Origin: Gryganskiella cystojenkinii
Taxonomy: Eukaryota; Mortierellomycota; Mortierellomycetes; Mortierellales; Mortierellaceae
Length of the DNA stretch: 41,725 bases
Reading direction: 5' to 3'
Assembly: GCA_015852425.1 (NCBI GenBank)
Contig: JAAAIG010000285.1
Span: forward strand, 1 to 41,725
The position numbers and the translations under genes are program-made. The notes under the pieces are model-generated. The model was not told the origin of the DNA and ran no database searches. It worked only from the letters and a program-made list of their open reading frames with translations. Within the stretch, counting starts at the first letter, position 1, and the number at the start of each line of letters is the position of its first letter. Positions 20,915-33,000 of this stretch are shown here, piece after piece.

Positions 20915-21455
20915 TTATCCTCCATGCAAGGTCGAGATGAACACAATCTCATCCCCGTCCTCCAACTCGTACTCCAACTCGCCCTCCAGTTCCCAATCAG
21001 CACCGTTAACAAGGACTAGGATCCCTGACCGACTATACATATGGATGTTGAATGTGGTCAGATTCCATTCCAAACAACAAAGAAAACATGACTCGCGTCC
21101 CATAAGCTCTCATTGTCTCCTATACTTACACGGAACCATCGGGTCCGATAAACAGCTCGGGACGTTCTTTGAGTAAATTGGTCGCCATCCATCCAATCAA
21201 GTCCTTGATTGTCGTGGAATGCTCCTCTGCTCCTGATTCTGATGGAAAAGTCGCTGGTACTTGGGTATTGATCGTCTTTTTGTTGTCAAACAACAGTTCC
21301 ATGCCTCCACTATAACGTGATCAAATTCTTCGATTCAGTCAAGGGAACACACAGGACAGTCATGCACACATAAGCTGAAAAAGGCAGACAGAGGATAAAA
21401 AAACAACAAAAACAAAGTAGTACCTGAACTGGAGCTCGATTTCTAGACTGGTCAT
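20915..21455 (-). CDS. URM1: Urm1, ubiquitin-related modifier / sulfur carrier
   Basis: Urm1 is a beta-grasp protein that carries sulfur as a C-terminal thiocarboxylate for 2-thiolation of wobble uridine in tRNA Lys, Glu and Gln, and can also be conjugated to proteins. It is activated by Uba4. Exons: 21455-21424, 21309-21130, 21032-20915, giving 109 aa. Landmarks are LKERPELFI about residues 52-60, [18 protein letters not shown] about 72-89, and the terminal FISTLHGG with the essential Gly-Gly at the very C-terminus, so no processing is needed. ATG 21453-21455 gives [13 protein letters not shown], the expected N-terminal strand. Only 87 bp separate its start from the stop of the upstream Rdh54 gene, so its promoter must be very short or lie in that gene's 3' end. 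Confidence 0.95.
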
Positions 21456-21542
21456 GGTCGCTTTGGAGGGAGAGGGATCACGTCAAATGTGAGGACAAGG
21501 AAAAAAAAAAGTGGTGGCAAAAGTTTTTTTCGTTCATTTCAC

Positions 21543-24500
21543 TCAAGAAGATGCACGTGACTTGTGCCGCGCGAGCACAAATCCAACCGTTGCTCGGGAC
21601 CGAGCCCTTTCATCACTTTCTTCTCTAAACTCTTCTGGTCTGTCACTCGCCATAGTGTCATCGCAAACAACCTCCCAAAGTATCTTGTCCGTCTGTTGTA
21701 ATATTAAACTACTCTCATCCTGTGACCGTGGGTTGATGTGCTGCCACTCGTCCAGTTCCTTCTTGGCAACCGCAATCTTGGTACGGTCCAGATCTCCACC
21801 GCGACGCTCTCCTAGTTGAGGCATAGTCTTTCCAGATTTCAACATTTTGTCCCCAGCACTGCATTCGCACCCAAGCAATGAATGTGTCATGCAACTCTCG
21901 TCTTCCTCCAGCGAGAACAGATCTCGGAGTTGAGCGGCTGAAAATTTGTTCGCTTTCTCAGATGAGTTGCCGTTCTTTAGGTAGGCATAGCGAAGGTAAG
22001 TAAATAAAATAAGAGCATAGTGAGTACCGATTGGTCAACGACTCGATAATTATCGAGCCAGGAATAAAAGGAAAAGAATCATATCCGCCAAGAAAAAAAT
22101 GAGATACGTACCATGAGCGCGTCGCTAAGTCCAATCTTGGCCAACTGTCGTTGATAGATCTTCTCCTCAATTGTACCAGATAGTAGGAGTCTGTAAATGA
22201 ACACCGGTTTCATCTGTCCATCGCGGTGGATACGCGCCATCGCTTGAGTGTCCACACTCGGGTTCCTATTCATAAACACCATTGAAAAGAAAAGTGTTAT
22301 GTGAGTGAAACGGTTCTAATTTAAAATAGTGGTGAAAGAGGTGAAGACAAGAATTTCATAAACCTACCAATCGATATCAAACATTATCTACAACAGCAAG
22401 CATCGAGAGCATGTGTCAGTTTTTATGCATCTTGGATAAAAAAATAAAAAAATGTGTGTAGCAAAGTGAACAATAGTCAAAATGCCGACTTACCAGGCGT
22501 GAAGCACCCACGAGGTTGAGTCCCATCCCTCCAGATTTGGCGCTCAAAAGGAAAACAACTTAAAAAAGATCGAGCAGAGTCAGAATTTCCTTGGCGGTGG
22601 AAAGAAGTGCTGGCAAGGCTCTTTTAAAAATAAATAAAAGTCCTTACATTTCGTACATGTTGGCGTGTTAAACTTGTCAACGTACTCTTGTCGTTTCTGG
22701 GTTGGAGTGGATCTGATCGTGATCAAATACGAGAAGGTAAGAAACAATACTCGTTAATCCTCCACTTGAAATCCTGTTCAAAACGGCGGTCAGCACACAA
22801 ACCCCCCCCTTCTTAAGCGGTCTCAACGTACCCATCAAGGCGAAAGTACCCATAGTTTTCTCGTTGACAGATGCCTTCAAAGAGATCGAGAGTCTGAGTA
22901 AAGTTCGAAACAAGGACAACACGTTCTGAAGTATTTCTCTTGAGTGACCTGAGAAACATTTCTACAAACCGAAGTTTGCCTGAAAGATAAGGATTCAAGC
23001 AGGAGAAACGACGGTGAGAATGAAAAGTTGAGAGGTTATATTGTCGTAGTCCATCCTTTTCTCAGTCACAGGCACGACGAGTGCCACACTAGACTCGAAG
23101 AACTCACCTCCCACCACGGAGACAAGACTGCTGCCAGAGACATCGCTCGTAGGAACTAGGTCCTGAAAACAGGAGTAGAGGTCGCCGGTTTCTGTGTTCG
23201 AAACCGCGTCCTAAATTTTTAAATGGAAGGCGTGGGTTATTGCTGAATCCAAACAGTTTCGGAACCAAAGAATCCGAAACAAAGTACAGTAAGAAGGAAA
23301 ATTACCTCCACTTGCCCAAAGACCAGTTTTGGTGAATTGCATAACTTTCTCAAGGCAGCAATACACATGAGATGCCGACTAGAATCAGCAGAAAAACACC
23401 CTTGGACAGAGCGCGATTCAAGCATGCGACGGTAAATTTGAATCTGAATTAAGCTCGGGTGACAAAATACAACGAGCTCCGCTAATTCGCCAGAGTAAAG
23501 ATTAGCATATACGGTATTAATAACCGATCTGTCAATACCACATCAAGTTTGAAGCCAACTTACCCTTTGGAGGAAGGAACTCGTCATTCACTTCCGCCGT
23601 GCGACGGATTATGAATTTCTCGGTCATCCTTGTTAACTATCATTGGGTAATGGTTGTATGGTGTTAATGAAGGATGTCATGGGAAATTGCAATTACAACC
23701 CTGAGCAGTTACGGCAACTCTTACCTCTTGAATCCTAACAATTATGGCACAAAATAAATGAATAAAATGAAAAACTTCAAAGTTAGCAAGTGCGGATCAA
23801 TTCTTTGTCCAAAACAGGCCGGCACCGGATTCGATCGACAAATAACCTTTCCGTCCCCAGAGAGGCATCGAATCGCGAGCAATCTGGTTGCCGGGATCTC
23901 AGGATGGGTTCTTCAAAAACCTTCTTGAACGATCCATAGTTCTCGAATAAGCCTGGATTAACAAAGTCGATCATGGCAAAGAACTCGCCGAGATCATTCT
24001 GGATAGGCGTTCCCGAAAGGATTATGCGACGTTTCGTAGGCATGGATCGGATCGCCTGGGCTGTCTTGATGTTGGCGGACTTTAGGCGGTGACCTTCATC
24101 GGCAATGATAATATCGATACCGGCGGTCTTTAAGTCTTCTTGCACGAGTCGAAGCTAAAGGACAGCATCAGTGTTGGAATCAGATGTGGGATGCGAGCTA
24201 TATCATGTTCGAAGCAAAATATTCGGTGTCGATCGTACCTTCTCATAGCTAATAATCATCACTGGGTGAACTCTACCGAGGGTAAAATCTGTAAGAGTGG
24301 ACTTGGAGTCCACATCAAACACTCGCAGTCGCTCGTCCCCGAGCCATTTTTTGAACTCCCGTTTCCAGTTCTGCGAAGATGTGTTCAACAAGGTTGCAAA
24401 CGATAAGCATCAAGAAAGGAAGATAAATCGCCGCGAGAAGAGCGATATTGTTTTGACCTATTGCTTACCGCGATAAGTGAAGCAGGACAAACAACAAGTG

Positions 24501-26032
24501 CCTTCCTTATGACAGACGACTCTTCTCCGTAAAACGGACTCTGCTTTAGCAAAGTCCAAAGAAGGGCGATCGTCTGGAGAGTCTTTCCAAGGCCCATTTC
24601 GTCCGCGAGAATGCTGCCCTGGCTATTGATTTCTTTCATACCCATAACGCATTCGTACAGGAACCGAACGCCTTCTTTCTGATGGGGCCGCAAATGCTGC
24701 CCGAGAATAGGATCGATGACCACATCCACTAGTCCAACATCCCCAGGCGGCCGCTTCTTCCCATACCCTTGAACGACTCGAGGGTGTGTTGCGGGTGGGC
24801 GAGGCAGAAGAACTGCGTTTGGGGACGACGGGTCATGCCGAGGGCGAGGCAGAGTGCGGCTGGTACTTTCAGAGGATACAACGCTAAGATGACTTTTAAA
24901 CTTGACAGGAGACAGGAGCGGGATAGCTTTTGAATAGAGATACATAGTACGTGGACGAATATGTATTAGTTGACAGTCACTGCCAACGACAGACTCTGGA
25001 AAAAGAATATGATGAAACAGTACCTGGCGTCACTTTTCTCGCGCCACTGATGAAGCACTGCCCTGAAAGATAGAATGCAGTGTCGAGAATAGAGACAACC
25101 TCGATCTCTCTTCCAGCCAAAGAAAGCTCGTCTCCTGGGGAGTGATCCCGAGAAGTAATTTTACCTTTGCTTATTCTTTTCATATATGATAGAAAGGAAA
25201 GGTCAATATCGCTTAAACCTTGTGTGACATTGATCGCATTCTCTTTCAGCCACACGCGTTCACATACTCTGTTCCATCCATTTCTTTCAAGGAGTAACTT
25301 CCTCCTTCCAAGACGAGAATGGCTATTAAAAACGACATGAATTTCGGTCAGACATTTGTCCTTGTTTGGTTCGAAGTTTACGTGATCGCAATGTTCAAAA
25401 CGAACTCCATACCGTCACCGTCCCAGGTTTTGTGCTTCTTGTTGGTCCTTTTCCGCCTAGACGTCGGCACGAAAAAAAAAGTAGGTCAAATGTCTATTCG
25501 TTTCATCCAGTCTCTCCATCAAGGTCAAGGTAGGGAACAAGCATTACCACAAAACATTGAAGCATCGGTAGTCCGCCTTCGCAGGACCTTCGTCAGACAG
25601 GACAGGGGCAGGCTTCAATATAGACTTCAGTGGCTTTTGAGAAGGACACGCCACCAATCTGAAATTGGACGCCATTTTTTTGTCGGCCCTGTCTGGATCA
25701 GTCAGTCCCAGGGATCTCTTCTTTGTTAGTAATGTCGTCTGCGTCGATATTGATGGTGTTGCATTGGGCACAAGCGGCAATGGAGATTTGAATTGCATTG
25801 ACATTAATGGGGTGCTGGTTGTTGTTGGGGATTTGAATGGTGTTTTGAACTTCACAGGCTTTGAAATGGTTCGAAGTTGATTATTGTCTGATTTTGCCAC
25901 CAGTTCAATGTCACTGGGCCCGGCTGCGGTATCCGTCCGAGGTGAATCCATGTTCTCCCGATTGTTTGCTACTGAGGGATGGGATGCGGATGCAGTGTGA
26001 TTCTGCTGAGAGGGGGCGGCTCTGCGCTGCAT
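21543..26032 (-). CDS. RDH54: Rdh54/RAD54B-type SNF2 DNA translocase
   Basis: This nuclear dsDNA-dependent ATPase of homologous recombination moves on DNA with Rad51/Dmc1. There are 17 exons: 26032-25548, 25456-25413, 25322-25268, 25175-25024, 24926-24469, 24370-24239, 24154-23847, 23734-23725, 23636-23564, 23481-23306, 23210-23108, 22979-22832, 22712-22648, 22558-22494, 22387-22368, 22265-22112, 21974-21543. All phases agree and give 959 aa. A disordered N-terminus is followed by the RAD54B-type FNVLWRK...KTWDGDA block (about 156-178). Helicase motifs are DEMGLGKT (Lys360), DEGH at 461-464, [21 protein letters not shown] and [11 protein letters not shown] (772-782). The C-terminus has [12 protein letters not shown] and LLGCEC, typical of Rad54 proteins. 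HRDGQ and the N-terminal block favour Rdh54/RAD54B over Rad54. Exon 8 is 10 nt and exon 15 is 20 nt. The start is less certain; an upstream exon is possible. Confidence 0.93.
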
Positions 26033-26445
26033 TTCGTGTTAGAGAAGTTAATAATAATAAATGAAGACGAAAAGAAAGACGTAATAATTTCTGCAGATAT
26101 CTGCTGCGAACAAAAACCTTGTTTGAATCCTGTGGAACCCATTTTGGCCGGGCAGGACAGGACACATAGCAAAGGCAAAGGCAAGATAGGACAGGAGGCA
26201 GGAGTGGCCTTTTTCAGGATAAGCTGGATGTATTGGAGAAATTACCATAGTGAGGTGTGCTATGGTCTATTTATACTATTTCAGAAGAAAGAGAAAGCTT
26301 GGTTACGAACAGGGAGAACTTGGAGATAAAGAAATGAAGTACGATTGATACACAGAGGCAGGTAGTCTAACATACGCTCATGAACAAAGTCCATTTATTT
26401 AATTATCAACGATAGACGCGTCTTGATAGTCTATTCGAATGGGGT
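26033..26445. other. Promoter of RDH54 / 3' flank of USO1
   Basis: This 413-bp stretch lies between two minus-strand genes. It contains an AAT-rich track at about 26048-26062. It might hide a small first exon of the Rdh54 gene, since the bases just before its ATG could also serve as a splice acceptor. No other gene is seen. Confidence 0.5.
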
Positions 26446-29400
26446 TCAAGCAGGGGTGGTTCCGATGCCGAGAAGTTGTGCCTTAAGGTTGGTCATCTCC
26501 TCGTCCTGCTCTGCAAGGCAGATCAAGAGGTCTTCGTGCTCTTTCTCCAAGGTGCCGTACCGCTGGCGCTCCTGTTTGACCTGCTCTCTCAGCGCCACCA
26601 ACTGAGCCTCATAATGGAGCCGGATCTGATCCTGCTGTTGTAACTCGACTTTTACACTCTCCAGCTGAGATTTCAAATCCGTCATCTCTGTGTTCTGAGT
26701 GGAGACCTTGGTCCGAAGTGATGCCAGTTGAGATTCGGCCTCGGCATTGTTTGAGATGGATGAGCGGCGAGTACTATCTGGTGAGGCCGAGATGGACTTT
26801 TGAGTCCGTTCTTAAGAAAACAAAAGGTCAAAGGTTATTACGCCGACTGGGTAATGGTGGTATCACAGTATAGGCGACAAACATACAAAAGAAGTCGAAA
26901 TCGAATTGAAGGAGAGAGGACAGAGGGGGTGGAGGAAAGATAGACTTACCGAATGCCTTCTTCATAAACTCAACGAATGCGAAATCAAAGTACAGGTTAG
27001 GTAGCTTACTGCCGGCTTCTTCCTGGGGAAGAACGACCATAAATGGTACTGCCGACTTGAAGTGCGGCGATTCCCTGACACGAGTGATGCAGGCAGCGAA
27101 ATGGTCCAACCCAATGCGGCTCAAAATAATTGGTTGAATAGTCGCCCGAGTGATCAGTGTTTCCGGTTCCCAGTTGAACTCGTAGCAAATTCCAAGCAGG
27201 AACGCAGCAAGGCCTTGAACCATGGGGTCTTCCTTTGACGATGGACTGATCATCTCTATCAGCTACATCAGAATACCACATTGAACATAATGGTATTAGT
27301 CTTTGTGTCTTTGGCTGTAATTCCTGTCAAATGCTGGGCAGAAGTAGAGAAAGTAATGCCTACAAATTGGAGATGAGCTCCTTCAGAAAGAAAGTCTTTG
27401 ATACTCTTTGGGCTGTCGTAGCACCATTGACATAACAAAGCTAGATAGCCCAGAGACACTCGGACGTCCGCATGTCCCTTGACCGCAACCATCAGCGACG
27501 CAGTGACGGCGTGGATCAGTGATACAGGGTCTTCACCTACAAGTCATCACAGGTTAGCAAAACGTAGTCGATCTTGTTCATACTCTCATGGGCCTGAGTG
27601 ATCAATCCTTATTACCGTGCTCCTCATCTCCGAATGTAATGGCCAGAGCAATGGCTTTTGCACGAGAGTTGTTCCGTATGATATGCGAAAGTAGTACGGT
27701 CGCAAACCAGCTGTTGTACGGGTCCACAGATGATGAAGAGTTCGTATCTTCCTGCCAGTCCTGTAGCGCATCCAGAAGGAGTGTTCCAGGTGTTTGCGGT
27801 TTGTCTGAAAATTGTGGCAGTCAAAGGTTAGTATTGGAGCTGTTTCTCTGGCCTTCGTCCTAAGAGTAACAAAGGAGCAGCTGCACCACATTACCGCTGG
27901 AAGCCGTATTAGGATTGTCTTCTGGAGGAGCATTCAGAGTAGTAGCCAAAACCAATTGAGAGTCTGGATTCTCTAACACGAAGGACTGTTTCGAAGAAAA
28001 TATGTCAGAAAGTTGGAAATAAGCTCCAAAAATAGAGAGGCAAGTGATTACATCATTACCTGGAAGAGACAGGTCGCTGCAGCGCGAATCGAGTATGTGC
28101 TTCCTTGATATTTCCCTACAGCAATCGCGACTACTTCCTCGATGGCAGGACAGCGTTCTCGAGGCTCGCCTCCTTGTGCCGAGCTACGACCTGATTGAAA
28201 CGAGGAGCGGGACAACTGCGCTGACGACCTGGTGGGTGGTGTCAAAGAAGAGAGCCGATCATCTGACAGTGGCGCAGGAGGATAGGCGGGTATAATGATC
28301 GCTTTTGACAGAGCTTCTTGATTCACCTTGTTTAGTCGAATAAGTTCAGAGAGTGCATAAAAGGCGCTCGTCTTGACACGTTGAGGGGCACTGGAGGTGA
28401 GCGACAGATCGATCAACAGTTGGAGAATGCCACACTGGTGCATTGACTTTTGATTGATGGCTGTGCTGGAGTGATCTGGGACGACAAGGACTCGAATCAA
28501 TTCCAGGACCATGATCATGTTGTTTCCTCTCTGATCGGTCCAATGATCCCTACTCGACACGTCGCGCCTCCCCTGTGCGTCTACAGCCTCGTCCGTGAAG
28601 AGCCCGGGAATGCGCTGTATGCAACTTGTCTCGCGAAAGTAATTCTGGTTTGAGACATTGTATCGCAGAAGGTTCTGGACGAGTTGGAGGCAATCCTGAA
28701 CAATGATCCCGCCCATAACAGCGCCTTCCTCGTCAATAATCGCCAGCAAGCGTTCAAATGCATTCTCAAAGGCGACGATTTTTTGAAGATCTGCGTTCGA
28801 CTCTGTCAACGAGATCAGAAGCAAGAGGCCCTCTATCGAAAGAAAAAGAGTGTGTTCATTTTAAAATTGCATTAGTGTAATGAAAAAAAGACGACAGGAC
28901 AGACTTAGATTGTATTCATACCATTGCGAATGATTTCACGGCGATCGTCCAGAAGAGCCATGAGTCGGGACATGCCGACAGGTGATGTGAGAATACACTC
29001 TTGCAATCTCAGTGTGTTGTTGAGAACGAGTGTCGATAGTAATGATAGGACATGGAAGCGTACATAAAAATCATACTCTTCCAGGATATCCAGTAGAACT
29101 GTCACGTTGTTTGCATCCTACACATTAAAGATCGAAAGATCGTGGTGGTTAGAAGAGCTGTCGTATCGATGCGAGAGATCTTCGTTGCGTCCAGTCCCAT
29201 TCAGCTTGCTTGCCTCCAGAACGGCGTTTGACATCTCCAACGCGAACTCTTGCGTCTCTTCCTTGTCCTATCCTCGTGTTCATAAAGAAAGGTGCGACTG
29301 TTAGACCGCGGTTTTATCTGCCTATGCTAAGGCAGCTTTTTTTTTTTTAAAAAAAAATAAAATAAGGAAACGCGACGATCAAGTCTACAACAACGTACAG

Positions 29401-29772
29401 CATCGGCTTGGCAAAGAATGGTCAAACTCTCGAGTACAGCCTTGCAAATGTCAATATCCATCGAGTCCTGTTGCAAGACCTTACAAAGGACTTTAACTCC
29501 ACGCGCGCCAATGTCCTGTGGAGAAAATCAAAATGAATAATATTGATGTAAGTTGGTCCATTTTTCCATTCTTCATCATTTAATGACAACGGTTTCTTGG
29601 AAACGAGGCTCACCTTTTTGTGATCCCTGGAACAAGCTTTGAGCCCTTGGACCGCGACACGTCTGTCCTCGAGTAAGGTGCCATGCTCAATCCTGTCACA
29701 CAGTCTGTCGACCGTCTCAGAGCCGGTATGATGCTGTCCCTTCTGACCTCGAAGGGCGTTGAAGAAATCCAT
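26446..29772 (-). CDS. USO1: Uso1/p115 general vesicular transport factor
   Basis: Uso1/p115 tethers COPII/COPI vesicles at the ER-Golgi interface, upstream of SNARE assembly and together with Ypt1/Rab1. Exons: 29772-29614, 29515-29399, 29267-29214, 29117-28922, 28832-28060, 27985-27895, 27804-27616, 27536-27364, 27262-26950, 26810-26446, giving 809 aa. The armadillo-fold globular head covers about residues 1-685, with family blocks NNVTVLLDILEEYDFYVRF, QKIVAFENAFERLL, VSNQNYF, DPMVQGLAAFLLGICYEFN and SRIGLDHF. The tail is only about 120 residues: a Ser-rich hinge, then one coiled coil about 715-800 rich in Gln/Glu/Leu heptads, ending LLGIGTTPA. Yeast Uso1 (about 1790 aa) and p115 (about 960 aa) have much longer coiled coils, and the acidic C-terminal tail of p115 is absent. 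The intron 29213-29118 appears to use a GC donor. Confidence 0.93.
29118..29213 (-). other. Probable GC-AG intron in USO1
   Basis: Exon 3 most likely ends GAG|GCAAGC, the usual form of a GC donor, and the acceptor is GTGTAG|GAT. Reading through without splicing meets an in-frame TAG at the acceptor itself. The product keeps ...NAVLE-DANNVTVLL, which matches the family. A GT donor at 29222 (GCC|GTTCTG) would also keep frame, losing three residues, but is a poor donor. Confidence 0.6.
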
Positions 29773-30081
29773 GTTTTCTTTTGCCTTCTTTCTTACAAGG
29801 ATGAGGGAATGAAAGGTCCGAGTGGAATTGAGTTTGGTGAGTTGAGTGTGTCCCGAGGCGAACGCAAAAGGCAGAAAGATGATGAGAGTAAGGAGCAAAA
29901 AAGGCTTCTCTTTTCGAGAATAATATTACAATGACCATCCCTCCTGTCTCCTCAAAGTTCAAGACGTGGCAGCCAGCCAATGAACGACGAGTAGACTTAT
30001 CAGTGACTTATGACTTTTCACTTATTTATTCTCACAATTTTATTTTTATTTTTATTTTATTATGACGCTCCGAAGACCTTT
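29773..30081. other. Promoter of USO1 / 3' flank of the Ima1-like gene
   Basis: This 309-bp gap between two minus-strand genes carries a T/A-rich track (repeated ATTTTT) about 30038-30061 near the Ima1-like stop. No gene is seen. Confidence 0.55.
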
Positions 30082-33000
30082 TCACAGCCTTAGTCCAGAA
30101 AGACCAGCTGAGGCTTTCCTCCCGTTGGTTACCGGCTTTTGGATCTCGACCTTGGACCGGCGTTTGTCAGTCGGCAGCTTCGCTCCGCTTACAATGAGAA
30201 CGGCGAGGACGGCAACAATCATACTGTCCTGAATCCAAGCTGCCTTTGCAGCAACCATCCCAACGTGGGATTGCTCCAGTGACCAAGGCCAGATCTGATT
30301 TACGACGGCAGAGTTCCAGTCCAGCACACATTGAGAGGTATCTGACAATGTGCCAAGGGCCTTGTCCGACAACATCGAGCAAATATTGATTAATCGCGTC
30401 GCCAGTAGTACCAAAAGAACGTTCTGAATAAGAAAAGAACGAAAAAAAAAAGAGTCTCTGTTAGTGAAAAAGAAAAAAATAATGTCTAAAGCCCGCCGGG
30501 TGCTCGTTTGCAGTAACCTTACCGAGCAAAGGGTATCCGTTTTCGTAGGCTCGAATGGGTCTGTTGATTTTGTTTTATCAGTAGGCTCGGTCGACTTTGC
30601 ATTCCATCTTATAAAGGAGTGGTATTCGTCGAGGACCCAAAATGCTGTCGCATGTCCTACTACAGCAATATATCCGAGTATGCAGACTCCTCTCAGTTGT
30701 GAGTCCCAACTTGCTCCTTCCTATAGAGAATATGAGACGATTTGAGTGTTAGTGGGATGTGATCTTGGCCCAGAATACACAAGGCGCTTTCAAGCGTCAG
30801 ACAGATCAAGCCTCACCATCAAAGCAGGCGCTAAGCGGAACACCACGGCCAAAACGATCCAGCGTCGGGCCATGCGCTTTTTCAACATCAAGTTTCTAGC
30901 AGATATCGTTCGGGGTTCCAGATTCACGGGCAAGTAGTCATCCACAATCTTGACCACGCCGAAAAAATTATCCTCAAGACCCGTCTCAGGCTCCGGAGGG
31001 ATGAATCGTTGCGGAGCAATCACTCCACGAGTTCCGAACGTGCCGCCACGATCAATATCTCCCATCCTAGATGAGCTTCCGAATGATCCCCATGAAGGTT
31101 TGATATCTGCATCCAGGTCCATAGAACGATCTACTGAGCCAAGATGTTCATCATCGCCATCATCCATTAAAGGGCGACGGCGATGTACCTGCGCCGGTGT
31201 ATTGCCTAAGAATCCAGAGCCAGCTGACCTTCGGTGGGACCACGCATCTACCTTTCCTCCAGTTTGAGCAGATTCGGATCTATGCGCAAACAAATTCTCA
31301 GGCGGCTGGAACTTTGCGGAAGGAAAACCAAGTAGCTCTCCTAATGATATATTTCCGAGACCCATACTAGTAATGAGAGACGGGTTGGCGAGAGGAGACG
31401 GTTCATAGGCTCGAGAATGAAATCGATTATCCATAGTAGTGCTGGTGGTAGTCCCTCCCATCAGCGGTGCAGTATGTGAGTGCAAAAATCCTGAGGCTGC
31501 CGAGCGAGAGTCGAGTTGTTCGTGATGTCGTGATTGACCGGGTTCTCTGTACATTCCAAACGCCAAAGATGGTACCATCGTGTTTGTAGGCTTTGCTGGA
31601 GACCAATTCAGAGTATTGTGGTTCGATGACCCGAAGCCTCCGCCATCTCGTCCTTCATCACGCCAGGAACGAGCATCCGCTTCGTTCTCGAGAGGTTCCG
31701 AGCAAGAACGGAAAAGTTGTTGTCGAGATTTAAACAGTTCTTCGTCTCCGGTGTTCCCTCTGTCCAAATCGGTCTATAAAAAAACCAGGAACAAAACATG
31801 TTGCCCTTCAGTACAAAAAGGCGAAGATCAACTGCTTTTAAAAGTATGGACGCGTCTCTTTCAAAGCACATACCTTGACTTGGTCTCCTTTCAAAATTTC
31901 GTCTGAAACCGATTCACCTGTGGTCTTTAATGCAGCTCTGGGTTGTCTGAGGTTGATCGCTGGGCTTTCGCGTACAACTTTGCCAAATATGAACGCCACC
32001 AGGTACGCCACGTGGGCCAATGTTACTGCTTCAATGTACATATAGTCGCTTGCGGCGGTCAGGTTTAGTAAGGTCGCCATTTGGAGTGCAAGCAAAGGTG
32101 CAGCCCAAAACCGTGTCCACGAGTAGTACCACTGCGTCTTAGTTTTCCTAAGAGGATTGACCTGGATCGAGCCTAAAGTTCTGTCCCAAAAAATTGCCAT
32201 AATGGATAAACTCAAGAGCGTAATGACCGTCATGGCTGGTCTCTCGCTGAGCGTCAAGTCTACCGAGAGTTTCTTGGCCTGCGTGAATGCATTGGAACCA
32301 AACGCAGACGACGCCTTGGACAAAACACGAGTGAGGTAGCTTGTCTTGAGTTCCTTGCAGTCCAACAGAGACTGTCGACTACAGATTGCTGTGAAAATGG
32401 GGGTATAGAATTGAAAGAGTATTTCCAAAAAAAAAAGAAGTGGGATAAGTGGGAGAGGTGACGGAGGGGAAGATATCCCCATCGAGTCCATCAACTTCCA
32501 GATACTAACCGTTGATTTCGATGGTGAACCAGGCTCCGTGCGCCCCCACCCAACTTGTGCCCAGCAGGATCCACGAAAGTTTAGGGTATTTGCGTGAAGG
32601 ACCGATAGAATCCCCTCGGCTCTTGCTCAGAGTACTGTTAAGCAGAGAAGATTTGAAGCGGTAGTTTTGATTCCGCAAGATCTTTTGTACTTTTTCTGAG
32701 CAGTCAGGGCAGGCGACAGGGTATCTTTCTTCGACTCTTCTCCTGTATTCATCCGCATCGTCGTAATACGCCTGATAGTTGTCATCCTAGAGAAAGAGAG
32801 CAAGATAGAGTATATAGAACTGTCAGCGAAAAGGATCACAGCCATTGAATACTATTCAGGCCACCTTTTGAAGTTGTTGCGTACTTACGTTTTCGTCAGG
32901 AATGTAATTGCTGAGCAGTTGGTACACGACACGCTGGTGTCGTTTGCATGTTTCGCAAAAAATAGCGTCCTCGTCCCCAGAGCCTTTGCCATAAGTCTGT

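Noticed and set aside
20937..21176. Plus-strand Ser/Asn-rich open frame
   Set aside because: It is antisense to the last exon of URM1, which is certain from its STLHGG end.
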